15,283 nucleotides of DNA, taken from positions 1-15,283 of the forward strand of contig JALWDV010000156.1 of assembly GCA_027036755.1 (NCBI GenBank). Reading direction: 5' to 3'. Origin of the DNA: Anaerolineae bacterium (GTDB taxonomy: Bacteria > Chloroflexota > Anaerolineae > J102). A program made the position numbers and the translations under genes. Below the pieces are notes generated by a model. That model did not search any database and was not told the DNA's origin. It saw only the letters and a program-made list of their open reading frames with translations. Positions 1-8,263 of this stretch are shown here, piece after piece (the first letter of the stretch is position 1; the number at the start of each line of letters is the position of its first letter).

Positions 1-78
1 GTTTCTAGCCGGGGGACTTCATCCCCCGGCGCTGGCCGCGGGCGCGAAGCGCCCCGTTAATGAATGGATTATTTTAAC
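1..78 (+). repeat. Dispersed palindromic repeat, copy A (cut by window start)
   Basis: This is the right part of a repeat found again at 6072-6185 (inverted) and 10097-10281. It contains two strong hairpins. Stem 8-16 pairs with 22-30 around the loop CTTCA, and stem 40-45 pairs with 49-54 around GAA. The segment then ends in an A/T-rich tail resembling the end of the 10097-10281 copy. It is non-coding and lies upstream of the candidate glpK promoter. Confidence 0.8.
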
Positions 79-136
79 TTTCCAACTCATTTGGGACGCA
101 CCCATTTGAAATTGCTGGGGATGAGGGGCGCGGGCG

Positions 137-165
137 TTGCAGGAGCGGGGCCGTGATGTTAAAAT
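137..165 (+). promoter_or_regulatory. Candidate sigma-70-type promoter for glpK
   Basis: TTGCAG at 137-142 and TAAAAT at 160-165 are separated by 17 bases. The -10 box matches the consensus at five of six positions, while the -35 box is weaker. Transcription would start near 172, giving a leader of about 45 bases before the glpK ATG at 218. No operator was recognised. Confidence 0.45.
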
Positions 166-204
166 GGGGAGCGTAACATGGCCCACAGATTTCCTCTCCC
201 GATT

Positions 205-210
205 AAGGAG
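205..210 (+). promoter_or_regulatory. Shine-Dalgarno site that fixes the glpK start
   Basis: AAGGAG lies seven bases before ATG 218. It favours ATG 218 over the longer in-frame opening from 137, which would run through the candidate promoter. Confidence 0.8.
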
Positions 211-217
211 CAAGGCT

Positions 218-1711
218 ATGCCTCAATACGTCGGCGCGGTCGATCAAGGCACGACCAGCACTAGGTTTATGATTTTCGATCACAGCGGCAATGTGGTCAG
301 CGTGCACCAGCTCGAACATGAGCAGATTTATCCGCAGCCGGGCTGGGTGGAGCATGACGCGCGGGAGATATGGGCCCGAACGCAGGAGGTGATGGCGGGC
401 GCGCTGGAGAAGGCCGGTCTCGCCCCGGCGGATTTGTCCGCTATTGGCGTCACCAATCAGCGGGAGACCACGGTGGTGTGGGATCGCAACACGGGCGAGC
501 CCTATTACAACGCTATCGTGTGGCAAGACACCCGCACCGATAAAATCTGCAACGATCTGGCCGCGCAGGGCGGGCAGGATCGTTTTCGGGCCAAAACAGG
601 GCTGCCTCTGGCCACTTATTTTTCTGGCCCGAAGATCAAGTGGCTTTTGGACAACGCACCGGGCGTGCGCGCCGCGGCCCAGCGGGGCGATGCGCTGTTC
701 GGGAATATGGATACGTGGATCATCTGGAATCTGACGGGCGGGCCCAATGGCGGCGCGCATGTCACCGATGTGACCAACGCCAGCCGCACCATGCTTATGA
801 ATCTGAAGACGCTGGATTGGGATGAGGAGATGCTGACGACGCTGGGCGTTCCTCGTTCGATGCTGCCCGAGATTCGTCCGTCCTCCGACCCGAACATCTA
901 TGGCCGCTGGCGGGGCGTTCCCATCTGCGGCGATCTGGGGGATCAGCAGGCGGCCACGGTGGGGCAGACCTGTTTCGAGCCGGGCGAGGCCAAGAACACT
1001 TATGGCACGGGTTGTTTCATGCTGATGAACACGGGCGAGCGCATGGTGCCCAGCCAGAGCGGCTTGCTGACTACGCTGGGCTACAAGTTTGGCGATGCGC
1101 CCGCGGTGTATGCGCTGGAGGGGTCTATCGCCATTGCCGGGGCGCTGGTGCAATGGCTGCGGGATAATCTGCGCTTTTTTGATTTTTCGCATCACATCGA
1201 GGATTACGCCCGTTCTGTTTCCGATAGCGGCGGCATCTACATCGTGCCCGCGTTTTCGGGGCTGTATGCGCCCTATTGGCAATCCGACGCCCGGGGCGTC
1301 ATCGTGGGGCTCACCCGCTACATCAACAAGAATCACATCTCTCGCGCCGCGCTGGAGGCGACGGCTTATCAGACCCGGGAGGTGCTGGAGGCCATGGAGA
1401 GGGATTCGGGCGTGGCGCTGAAGGCGCTGAAGGTGGATGGCGGCATGGTGCACAACGAGCTGCTTATGCAGTTCCAGGCCGATATCCTGGATGTGCCGGT
1501 GGTGCGGCCGCAGGTGGCCGAGACGACCGCGCTGGGCGCAGCGTACGCCGCGGGGCTGGCCGTTGGCTACTGGGGCGGTCTGGATGATCTGCGGGCCAAC
1601 TGGCAGGTGGATAAGGTGTGGCGGCCGCAGATGGACGCGATGACCCGAGCGAAGCTGTACGCCGGCTGGCTGAAGGCTGTGCAGCGCAGTATGCACTGGG
1701 TGGAGGAGTAA
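218..1711 (+). CDS. glpK: Glycerol kinase
   Basis: This enzyme phosphorylates glycerol with ATP to sn-glycerol 3-phosphate in the cytoplasm, the entry step of glycerol use. The 497-residue length is close to the roughly 500 usual for the FGGY-family enzyme. The N-terminal phosphate loop AVDQGTTSTR is intact. The segment GDLGDQQAATVGQ contains the likely catalytic base Asp242, and the C-terminal ATP-site segment KVDGGMVHNELLMQFQADI is present. The segment preceding GDLGDQQAA reads IYGRWRGVP and has no histidine, so the HPr-phosphorylated histidine loop of some Firmicutes enzymes appears absent. Translation starts at 218 because of the well-placed AAGGAG. The gene opens an operon whose next three genes oxidise its product. 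No glycerol facilitator gene is present in the window. Confidence 0.97.
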   Translation: MPQYVGAVDQGTTSTRFMIFDHSGNVVSVHQLEHEQIYPQPGWVEHDAREIWARTQEVMAGALEKAGLAPADLSAIGVTNQRETTVVWDRNTGEPYYNAIVWQDTRTDKICNDLAAQGGQDRFRAKTGLPLATYFSGPKIKWLLDNAPGVRAAAQRGDALFGNMDTWIIWNLTGGPNGGAHVTDVTNASRTMLMNLKTLDWDEEMLTTLGVPRSMLPEIRPSSDPNIYGRWRGVPICGDLGDQQAATVGQTCFEPGEAKNTYGTGCFMLMNTGERMVPSQSGLLTTLGYKFGDAPAVYALEGSIAIAGALVQWLRDNLRFFDFSHHIEDYARSVSDSGGIYIVPAFSGLYAPYWQSDARGVIVGLTRYINKNHISRAALEATAYQTREVLEAMERDSGVALKALKVDGGMVHNELLMQFQADILDVPVVRPQVAETTALGAAYAAGLAVGYWGGLDDLRANWQVDKVWRPQMDAMTRAKLYAGWLKAVQRSMHWVEE

Positions 1712-1714
1712 GTT

Positions 1715-1781
1715 GTGTTCAGTGTTCAGTGTTCAGTAAGCAGTGTTCAGTGGGCAGCGGGCGGCCTGCTGGCAGTGGGCG
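1715..1781. repeat. Degenerate heptamer array GTNNNCA between glpK and glpA
   Basis: Starting three bases after the glpK stop, consecutive 7-mers read GTGTTCA, GTGTTCA, GTGTTCA, GTAAGCA, GTGTTCA and GTGGGCA. A degenerate stretch follows, then a final GTGGGCG at 1775-1781. The outer GT and CA are constant, while the inner triplet switches as a block (GTT, AAG, GGG). The array fills nearly the whole 76-base gap. Confidence 0.85.
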
Positions 1782-1787
1782 GTTGAG

Positions 1788-3551
1788 ATGAGGGCGATCG
1801 AGACCGAGATTTTGGTCATTGGCGGCGGCGTGACGGGCGTTGGCGTGGCGTGGGATGCGGCTTTGCGCGGGTTCGACGTCATTTTGGTGGAGCGTCGGGA
1901 CCTGGCTCACGGCACGTCGGGGCGGTTTCATGGTCTGCTGCACAGCGGCGGGCGTTATGTGGTCAAGGATCCCGTCAGCGCCCGGGAGTGCATCCATGAA
2001 AATCGCATTTTGCGCCGCACGCATGCTCATTGCATCGAGGATACGGGCGGGTTTTTCGTGGTGACGCCCGAGGATGAGGACAGTGATTATCCCGACCGAT
2101 TTGTGCAGGCGTGCGCGGAGACGGGCGTGCCCTGCCAGGAGATGGCTGTGTCGCAGGCGCTGCGCCGGGAGCCGCGGCTCAATCCGCGCATCAGCCGCGT
2201 GTTTCGCGTGCCCGACGCCAGCGTGGATGGTTTTCAGTTGACTCACGCTACGGCGCAGGCCGCGCGGCAGGCGGGGGCCCGCATCTTCACTTATCACCAG
2301 GTGACTGATCTGCTGGTTGCGGGCGGCGAGGGCGATGTCAGGGTGGTGGGCGCGCGGGTGTTCGACGCGGTGCGGGCCGAGGAGATGGAAATCCGCGCGG
2401 CCATGGTCATCAATGCGGCCGGAGCCTGGGCCGGGCGCATCGCGGGCATGGTGGGCAGCCGGGTGGATATCGTGCCCGGCAAGGGGGTGATGATCGCCAC
2501 CGCTCATCGTCTGGTGAATACGGTGATCAATCGCTGCAAGTGGCCCTCCGATGGCGATATCCTGGTTCCCGCGCATACGGTTTCCATCATCGGCACCACC
2601 GACGTTCCCGTGGCCGATCCCGAGGATTTGCGCATCGAGGAGTGGGAGATACGCAAGATGCTGGCGGAGGGGGAGAAGTTGATCCCGGGCTTCGCGCGCA
2701 CGCGCATTCTGCGGGCCTGGGCGGGCGTGCGACCGCTCTACCGCGAATCCGCGGTGACCGATGATCGGGACATCAGCCGCAAGTTCACGCTGCTGGATCA
2801 TCAGGAGCGGGATGGCGTGGCCGGGTTCATCACCATCACCGGGGGCAAGCTCACCACGTTTCGCTTGATGGCGGAGAAGACGGTGGATCGGGCCGCAGCG
2901 CATCTGGGCCCGCGCAGGCCTTGCATCACAGCCGAGACGCCTGTTCCGGGCGCGGAGCATGGGCCTTATTGGCTGGGGCATCGTCTGCGCGAGGTGGAGG
3001 ACGGGCGTTTGCAAAATCAGCTTATCTGCGAATGCGAGCTGGTGACCCGAGGCATGTTGGAGAGCGCGGCCCGGCTGAATCCCACGGTGACGCTGGACGA
3101 TTTGCGCCGGGATGTGCGGCTGGGCATGGGGCCCTGCCAGGGCGGGTTCTGCACCTATCGGGCCGTGGGCGTCATCCATGAGCTGAAGCTGGGGCATGGC
3201 GTCACGCCCGACACCGAGGGGTCGGATTGGCGGGTGGCGGATTTGCAGTCTCCCGCAGGCAATCCCGGCCGCGGGCGTCCTCCGGTTTCTGGGCCCGAAC
3301 CGGTTTCCTCGCTGGCCGATCATCTCTATGATCCCAACCTCCTGCTTCGCGATTTTCTGCAAGAGCGCTGGAAGGGCGTGGTTCCTATCGTGTGGGGCCA
3401 GCAGCTCAAGCAGGAGCAGTTGGATCGATTGATTTATCTCAGCATTATGAACGTGGATCATCTGCCCGACGCCGGGTTGAAGAGCCCGCTGTCTGATTTT
3501 TATGGCGTGGATGTGACGCCCAACGATGTTCTGGAGGAGCCCCATGACTGA
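1788..3551 (+). CDS. glpA: Anaerobic glycerol-3-phosphate dehydrogenase, catalytic FAD subunit A
   Basis: GlpA oxidises glycerol 3-phosphate to dihydroxyacetone phosphate and, with GlpB and GlpC, passes electrons to the quinone pool at the inner face of the membrane. The 587-residue product begins with a dinucleotide-binding fold (GGGVTGVG, residues 12-19). The DAO-family signature GTSGRFHGLLHSGGRYV follows. A C-terminal BFD-like [2Fe-2S] domain is marked by Cys414, Cys416, Cys450 and Cys455 (CEC and CQGGFC). It is somewhat longer than the E. coli protein (about 540 residues), with extra sequence after the iron-sulfur domain. ATG 1788 is preferred over an in-frame GTG at 1743, which lies in the heptamer repeat. 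The ribosome site before 1788 is weak. The 3' end overlaps glpB by 8 bases. Confidence 0.95.
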   Translation: MRAIETEILVIGGGVTGVGVAWDAALRGFDVILVERRDLAHGTSGRFHGLLHSGGRYVVKDPVSARECIHENRILRRTHAHCIEDTGGFFVVTPEDEDSDYPDRFVQACAETGVPCQEMAVSQALRREPRLNPRISRVFRVPDASVDGFQLTHATAQAARQAGARIFTYHQVTDLLVAGGEGDVRVVGARVFDAVRAEEMEIRAAMVINAAGAWAGRIAGMVGSRVDIVPGKGVMIATAHRLVNTVINRCKWPSDGDILVPAHTVSIIGTTDVPVADPEDLRIEEWEIRKMLAEGEKLIPGFARTRILRAWAGVRPLYRESAVTDDRDISRKFTLLDHQERDGVAGFITITGGKLTTFRLMAEKTVDRAAAHLGPRRPCITAETPVPGAEHGPYWLGHRLREVEDGRLQNQLICECELVTRGMLESAARLNPTVTLDDLRRDVRLGMGPCQGGFCTYRAVGVIHELKLGHGVTPDTEGSDWRVADLQSPAGNPGRGRPPVSGPEPVSSLADHLYDPNLLLRDFLQERWKGVVPIVWGQQLKQEQLDRLIYLSIMNVDHLPDAGLKSPLSDFYGVDVTPNDVLEEPHD

Positions 3552-4812
3552 TTTGCTGATCATCGGCGCGGGGCTCAGCGGGCTGCTGGCGGGCGTGTGG
3601 GCGAGACGCCAGGGGCTGCGCACCCGCATCGCAGCCACGGGCCTGGGCGCGACGCATTGGCACGCGGGAACCATCGATGCGCTGGGGTATCTGCCGGGCG
3701 AGGATGCGCCGGTGAGGTCGCCTTTTGCGGCTCTGACGAGGCTGACCGCGGCCCGGCCCGGGCATCCCTACGCGCTGACGGGCGAGGCGGGGCTGCGCGA
3801 GGCGCTGGCCGCGTTCCGGACGCTGCTGGAGAAGCTGGGGCTGCCCTATGGCGGCGCGGCCAATCCCGATGAGAATCTGTTGCTGCCTTCGCCCGCGGGC
3901 GCGCCGAGGCCGGTTTATCTTGCTCCCGCAGCGCAATTGGCGGGGGATATGAGTCGGCCGGAGCCGTATCTTGTGGTCGGGTTTCAGGCCCTGCGCGATT
4001 TTTATCCCACGGTCATCGCCGAGAATCTGACGAAGTTGGGCTTTCGCGCCCGGGCCGAGTTTCTGCCCATCGAGCTCATCACCGACCGGCGCGATTTCTC
4101 CACCATCGATCTGGCCCGGGCGATGGATTCAGCCGACTTAAGTCGGCTTGCAAACGCGCTTAAGCGCGTTGCCGCGCCCGGCGAACGCATCGGCCTGCCC
4201 GCCATCCTGGGGTTGCGGCGTCATGGCCAGATCCTCGCGGCCCTGAGCGAGGCCGTAGGTGCGCCCATTTTTGAGATTCCCACCCTGCCGCCCAGCGTTC
4301 CCGGCCTGCGGCTGACCACCGTCCTGCGAGAGCACTTCGAGCGCGACCTGCATGGGCGGCTGGATTTGGGCATGACCGTGACCGATTTTCACGCCGAGGC
4401 TGGCCGCGTGACCTGGGTTGCATCTCGGGCCAGCGCCCGGCCCGTCCGCCACCGGGCGCGGCGATTCCTGCTGGCCACGGGCGGCATCCTGGGCGGCGGT
4501 TTTCATAGCGAGCCCCGCGGCCGCGTGTGGGAGACCATCTTCGATCTGCCCCTGACCGCGCCCCAAAAGCGCAGCCAATGGTTCCGGCCCGACTTCCTTG
4601 CCCCGGAGGGACACCCGGTCTTTCGCGGGGGCGTGCGCGTCGGGCCCGACTTCCGCCCCCTGACCCTGGCGGGCGAGCCAGCATTCGAGAACCTGTGGGC
4701 CGCGGGCAACCTGCTCGCGGACTCCGATCCCATCTCCGAGCGCAGCCTGGAGGGCGTGGCCATCGCCACGGCCCGGGCCGCGGTCACATCTCTGATAAAC
4801 ACCGATGTTTAA
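3544..4812 (+). CDS. glpB: Anaerobic glycerol-3-phosphate dehydrogenase subunit B
   Basis: GlpB is the second flavin-binding subunit of the anaerobic glycerol-3-phosphate dehydrogenase. The product has 422 residues, against about 419 in E. coli. It opens with LLIIGAGLSGLLAG, a dinucleotide-binding motif, followed by the GlpB-like segment HWHAGTIDALGYLPG. Further family-like stretches are IPTLPPSVPGLRL and, near the C-terminus, FENLWAAGNLL. ATG 3544 sits within the end of glpA (ATGACTGA) and is preceded by GGAGG at 3532-3536, which supports coupled translation. The gene carries two adjacent perfect 18-base palindromes at 4131-4148 and 4153-4170. Compared from memory with E. coli GlpB, the protein shows no obvious insertion there. 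Confidence 0.93.
   Translation: MTDLLIIGAGLSGLLAGVWARRQGLRTRIAATGLGATHWHAGTIDALGYLPGEDAPVRSPFAALTRLTAARPGHPYALTGEAGLREALAAFRTLLEKLGLPYGGAANPDENLLLPSPAGAPRPVYLAPAAQLAGDMSRPEPYLVVGFQALRDFYPTVIAENLTKLGFRARAEFLPIELITDRRDFSTIDLARAMDSADLSRLANALKRVAAPGERIGLPAILGLRRHGQILAALSEAVGAPIFEIPTLPPSVPGLRLTTVLREHFERDLHGRLDLGMTVTDFHAEAGRVTWVASRASARPVRHRARRFLLATGGILGGGFHSEPRGRVWETIFDLPLTAPQKRSQWFRPDFLAPEGHPVFRGGVRVGPDFRPLTLAGEPAFENLWAAGNLLADSDPISERSLEGVAIATARAAVTSLINTDV
4131..4170. repeat. Twin perfect palindromes inside glpB
   Basis: AGCCGACTTAAGTCGGCT (4131-4148) and AACGCGCTTAAGCGCGTT (4153-4170) are both perfect 18-base palindromes centred on CTTAAG and separated by four bases. They encode part of GlpB and use codons such as TTA and CTT that look uncommon in this operon. 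Confidence 0.9.
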
Positions 4813-6067
4813 CGCCGACACCTGGCTCCCGCCCGAGGTCAGCCTCGACCTGTGCATCAAATGCAACATCTGCGTCAGCTATTGCCCCGTGGCCGAAGCC
4901 ACCGACCTCTTCCCTGGCCCCAAATACGCGGGCCCGCAAGCCCAGCGCTTTCGCATGGCCGGTCAGCCCGCGCCCGACCTCTCGGTGGACTATTGCTCCG
5001 GGTGCCGGGTGTGCAACGAGGTTTGTCCCAACGACGTCAACATCATGGAAATGAACGCCCGGGCCCGGGCCGCGCTGGTGGCCGAAAAAGGCATTCCCCT
5101 GCGCAACCGGCTGCTCGGGCGCAATGAGCTGTTGGGCAAAGTGGGCAGTCGTGCTCCCCGCCTCGCCAACTTCGCCTTGCACAATCCCGTCAGCCGGGTG
5201 GCGGTCGACGCCCTCTTCGGCATCGCCAAAGAAGCCCCGCTGCCCCGCTGGAGCACGACCGGAACCTTCGTGGACTGGTGGGAAAAACACTATCCCCACC
5301 GGCTCATTTCCGACAAGAAAGTGGTCTATTTCCATGGCTGCGCCACCATGTACTACGAGCCTTTCATCGGTAAGGCTGCGGTGGCGGTGCTGGAGCACAT
5401 GGGCTATGAGGTTATCGTGCCGCCGCAGAACTGTTGCGGGCTGCCCATGCTCAGCAACGGCGAATTCAAGGCCGCGGGCAAACTCTACGACAACAACCTG
5501 CGCAAACTGGGTCCGCTGGCCGCGGAAGGCTACGACATCGTGGGCACAAGCACCAGTTGCACCCTCACCCTCAAAGAAGAAGCCCCGCATCTGCTGGACC
5601 GCCACAGCGAGACCACCCAGGCCCTCACCCACGCGGTGTGGGACATCTTCGAATGGATTCGCGATCACGAGGATGAGCTGCCCCGGGACTTCATCCAGAT
5701 GGAGATGGTCATCCCCTACCATCCCCCCTGCCAGTACCGCGCCCATCGCGTGGGGCGGCCTTCGATGGATGTGCTGGCGCTGATCCCGGGCGTGGAAGTG
5801 CACGAAAGCCACGCCCGCTGCTGCGGCATCGCCGGCACCTACGGCTACAAAAAAGAAAAATACGACATCGCCATGAAAGTGGGCCAGGAGCTGTTCTCCT
5901 TCATCCTGGAGGAAGAGGAACACCATCACACCGAGTTCAACGCCTGCGATTCCGAAACCTGCCGCTGGCAGATCGAGCACGGCACGGGCCAGGAGAGCCG
6001 TCATCCCATCGAGATTTTGGCCGCGGCCTACGGGCTGTATGATCTCGAAACCCGAACCACGCTGTAA
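4805..6067 (+). CDS. glpC: Anaerobic glycerol-3-phosphate dehydrogenase, iron-sulfur subunit C
   Basis: GlpC takes electrons from GlpAB and delivers them to the membrane quinone pool. The 420-residue protein has two ferredoxin-like 4Fe-4S motifs: CxxCxxCxxxCP at Cys17, 20, 23 and 27, and CSGCRVCNEVCP at Cys64, 67, 70 and 74. Two cysteine-rich CCG-type domains follow, with HGC at Cys179, CCG at 210-211, CCG at 339-340 and a final pair at Cys381 and Cys386 (CDSETC). This is the heterodisulfide-reductase-like layout of GlpC. The start overlaps glpB by eight bases (ATGTTTAA). No hydrophobic membrane helix is obvious, so membrane contact is probably peripheral. It is the last gene of the operon, and a palindromic repeat follows immediately. 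Confidence 0.95.
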   Translation: MFNADTWLPPEVSLDLCIKCNICVSYCPVAEATDLFPGPKYAGPQAQRFRMAGQPAPDLSVDYCSGCRVCNEVCPNDVNIMEMNARARAALVAEKGIPLRNRLLGRNELLGKVGSRAPRLANFALHNPVSRVAVDALFGIAKEAPLPRWSTTGTFVDWWEKHYPHRLISDKKVVYFHGCATMYYEPFIGKAAVAVLEHMGYEVIVPPQNCCGLPMLSNGEFKAAGKLYDNNLRKLGPLAAEGYDIVGTSTSCTLTLKEEAPHLLDRHSETTQALTHAVWDIFEWIRDHEDELPRDFIQMEMVIPYHPPCQYRAHRVGRPSMDVLALIPGVEVHESHARCCGIAGTYGYKKEKYDIAMKVGQELFSFILEEEEHHHTEFNACDSETCRWQIEHGTGQESRHPIEILAAAYGLYDLETRTTL

Positions 6068-6071
6068 CTGG

Positions 6072-6185
6072 TTCTTTATGATCCGTTTATAGGCCTGGGG
6101 CGCTTCGCTCCCGCCGCCAACGCCGGGGGATGAAGTCCCCCGGCTAGAAACAGCGCCCCTGCGGGGCTTAGCCGGATTTATGAAA
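6072..6185 (-). repeat. Dispersed palindromic repeat, copy B, in the glpC/dnaK convergent gap
   Basis: The reverse complement of this segment closely matches the right part of the 10097-10281 copy and copy A at 1-78. Its hairpins include a perfect 9-base stem, 6122-6130 with 6136-6144 (loop TGAAG), and a 5-base stem, 6155-6159 with 6163-6167. It begins five bases after the glpC stop, so its hairpins could also help end or protect the glp transcript. No U-tract typical of an intrinsic terminator follows on the plus strand. Confidence 0.8.
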
Positions 6186-6202
6186 AAGGGCGCATCCCAA
6201 AG

Positions 6203-6236
6203 AAAAAATGCGACGCACCTGGCAAGTGCGCCGCAT
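6203..6236 (-). terminator. Intrinsic terminator of the grpE-dnaK transcript
   Basis: Read on the minus strand, an 11-base stem (6236-6226 with 6218-6208, one G-U pair) closes a 7-base loop and runs into a U tract at 6208-6203. It lies 14 bases after the dnaK stop. Confidence 0.9.
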
Positions 6237-6249
6237 CCGCTGTGAAGTC

Positions 6250-8226
6250 TTACGCTTCTTCGCCCGCTTCATCATCCGATTCCGCTTCGCGGAACTCCGC
6301 GTCCTCAACCGGGGGCTCGTCCGACGCCCCCGGCTCCGGCTCCGCTTCCGTCTCCGCCTGTGCGGCCGCTTCGGTTTCGGCTTCAGCTTCGGCAGCGGCC
6401 CGGGCAGCCTCTTCCTGCTGTTTCTGATAAAGATACTGCCCGATCTGCTGGCTGGCCGTGAGCAGATCGTCGGTGGCGGCTTGCAAAACATCCGGGTCTT
6501 CGCCGCCGCTGGCCTCCTGCGCCGCTGCGATCTTGCCGTTCAGGTCTGCGACCATGTCCGCGGGCAGCGCATCGCCCGCCTCCTGCATGGCCTTTTGCGT
6601 CTGGAAGATGACCGCATCCGCCCGGTTGCGCTCGCTCACCAGCTTGCGACGACGCTCGTCCTCGGCCTTGTGCGCCTCGGCCTCCTGCACCAGCCGCTGG
6701 ATTTCATCCTCGCTCAGGCCCGAGCTGGCCGTGATCTTGATAGACTGCTCCCGGCCGGTGTTCTTGTCTCGGGCCGAGACGTGCAGGATGCCATTGGCGT
6801 CGATATCGAAAGTGACCTCGATCTGGGGCACGCCCCGCCGCGCGGGCGGAATGCCGTCCAGAATGAAGCGGCCCAGGATTTTGTTATCGCGAATCATCGG
6901 GCGCTCGCCCTGGGCGATGACAATCTCCACCTGGCGCTGATTGTCGGCCGCGGTGGTGAAAAGCTGGGTCTTGCTGGTGGGGATGGTGGTGTTGCGCTCG
7001 ATCATGGGCGTGGCGATGCCGCCCAGCGTCTCGATGGAAAGGGTCAGGGGCGTCACATCCAGCAGCAGGATGTCCTTGACCTCGCCGCCCAGCACGCCCG
7101 CCTGGATGGCCGCGCCCACGGCCACCACCTCATCGGGATTCACGCCCTTGTGCGGGTCTTTGCCAAAGAGCTTGCGCACCGCCTCCTGCACCGCGGGCAT
7201 ACGGGTCATGCCGCCCACCAGGATCACGTCGTCGATGTCCGCGGGCGTCAGGCCCGCGTCCTCCAGGGCCAGCTTCACCGGGCCGATGCTGCGCTCGATC
7301 AGGTCTTCCGTCAGTTGCTCCAGCTTGGCCCGGCTCAGGGTGATGATGAGATGCTTTGGGCCCGACGCGTCCGCGGTGATGTACGGCAGGTTGATCTCCG
7401 TCTCCAGCACCGTGGAAAGCTCGATCTTGGCCTTCTCCGCGGCCTCCTTCAGCCGCTGCAACGCGGTGCGATCCTGGCGCAGATCGATGCCGTGCTCCAC
7501 CTGGAACACATCGGCCACCCAGTTGATGATGCGGCGGTCGAAGTCATCGCCGCCCAGAAAAGTGTCGCCGTTGGTGCTCAGCACCTCGAAAACGCCCTCG
7601 CTCACCTCCAGGATGGAGATGTCGAAGGTGCCGCCGCCCAGGTCGTACACCGCGATCTTGTAATCCTGGTCGATCTTGTCCAGGCCATAAGCCAGGGCCG
7701 AGGCCGTGGGCTCGTTGATGATGCGCAGCACCTCCAGGCCCGCGATGCGGCCCGCATCCTTGGTGGCCTGGCGCTGGGCGTCGTTGAAATATGCAGGCAC
7801 GGTGATCACGGCCTGACTGACCGGCTCGCCCAGATACGCTTCCGCATCCGCCTTGATTTTCTGCAGAATCATGGCCGAGATCTCGGGCGGGGAGTAATCC
7901 CGACCATTCATCATCACCCGCACATCGCCATTGGCGGCTTCGATCACCTTGTAGGAGACGTGCTGGATGGCCTCCTGCACCACGGGATCATCGAACTTGC
8001 GGCCCATGAAGCGCTTGACCGAGGCGATGGTGTTTTCGGGATTGGTGATGGCCTGGCGGCGGGCTATCTGCCCCACCAGCCGCTCGCTTGTCTTGGGATT
8101 GATGGCGACCACCGAGGGCACGAGCCGCCCGCCCTCGGCCGAGGTGATGACCGTGGGCTCGCCCGCGTCCATGACCGCACAGACAGAGTTGGTTGTTCCG
8201 AGATCGATACCGATGATTTTTGACAT
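6250..8226 (-). CDS. dnaK: Chaperone protein DnaK (Hsp70)
   Basis: DnaK is an ATP-driven chaperone that binds exposed hydrophobic segments in cycles with a J-protein and the exchange factor GrpE. The 658-residue protein has all the Hsp70 ATPase signatures: GIDLGTTNS at the N-terminus, NEPTASALAYG, VYDLGGGTFDIS and ILVGGMTRMPAV. The interdomain linker DILLLDVTPLTLSIETLGG leads into the substrate-binding domain. The FMGRKFDDPVVQE region shows the large lobe insertion typical of diderm-type DnaK. The helical lid ends in a long Ala/Glu-rich tail instead of a short conserved motif. No clear Shine-Dalgarno precedes ATG 8226; the upstream minus-strand sequence ends AAAACCCC. The gene follows grpE on the same strand, and no dnaJ is in view. 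No CIRCE operator was found upstream. Confidence 0.98.
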   Translation of the reverse strand: MSKIIGIDLGTTNSVCAVMDAGEPTVITSAEGGRLVPSVVAINPKTSERLVGQIARRQAITNPENTIASVKRFMGRKFDDPVVQEAIQHVSYKVIEAANGDVRVMMNGRDYSPPEISAMILQKIKADAEAYLGEPVSQAVITVPAYFNDAQRQATKDAGRIAGLEVLRIINEPTASALAYGLDKIDQDYKIAVYDLGGGTFDISILEVSEGVFEVLSTNGDTFLGGDDFDRRIINWVADVFQVEHGIDLRQDRTALQRLKEAAEKAKIELSTVLETEINLPYITADASGPKHLIITLSRAKLEQLTEDLIERSIGPVKLALEDAGLTPADIDDVILVGGMTRMPAVQEAVRKLFGKDPHKGVNPDEVVAVGAAIQAGVLGGEVKDILLLDVTPLTLSIETLGGIATPMIERNTTIPTSKTQLFTTAADNQRQVEIVIAQGERPMIRDNKILGRFILDGIPPARRGVPQIEVTFDIDANGILHVSARDKNTGREQSIKITASSGLSEDEIQRLVQEAEAHKAEDERRRKLVSERNRADAVIFQTQKAMQEAGDALPADMVADLNGKIAAAQEASGGEDPDVLQAATDDLLTASQQIGQYLYQKQQEEAARAAAEAEAETEAAAQAETEAEPEPGASDEPPVEDAEFREAESDDEAGEEA

Positions 8227-8239
8227 GGGGTTTTATTCC

Positions 8240-8260
8240 GTGATGCGTGATGCGTGAATG
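8240..8260. repeat. Short heptamer repeat upstream of dnaK
   Basis: Two copies of GTGATGC (8240-8246 and 8247-8253) are followed by a related GTGAATG, starting 13 bases upstream of the dnaK start codon. The last unit overlaps the left target duplication of the miniature element at 8264-8418. Confidence 0.7.
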
Positions 8261-8263
8261 GTT

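Noticed and set aside
137..217. Longer glpK start giving 27 extra residues
   Set aside because: The extension runs through the candidate promoter and lacks glycerol kinase similarity. AAGGAG at 205-210 clearly serves ATG 218.
203..1696. Long minus-strand open frame (497 codons) opposite glpK
   Set aside because: It mirrors glpK, has no recognisable domain and is rich in His/Arg/Pro, as expected of antisense frames in GC-rich DNA.
1719..3674. Long minus-strand open frame (651 codons) opposite glpA
   Set aside because: It is an antisense shadow of glpA, runs through the heptamer repeat and shows no family signature.
6064..6074. GTAACTGG at the glpC stop as a further miniature-element end
   Set aside because: It matches only the first seven bases of the family, overlaps the conserved glpC stop and has no partner end or target duplication.
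6208..8223. Long plus-strand open frame (671 codons) opposite dnaK
   Set aside because: dnaK on the minus strand is unambiguous. This frame includes the terminator hairpin of dnaK and has no domain.
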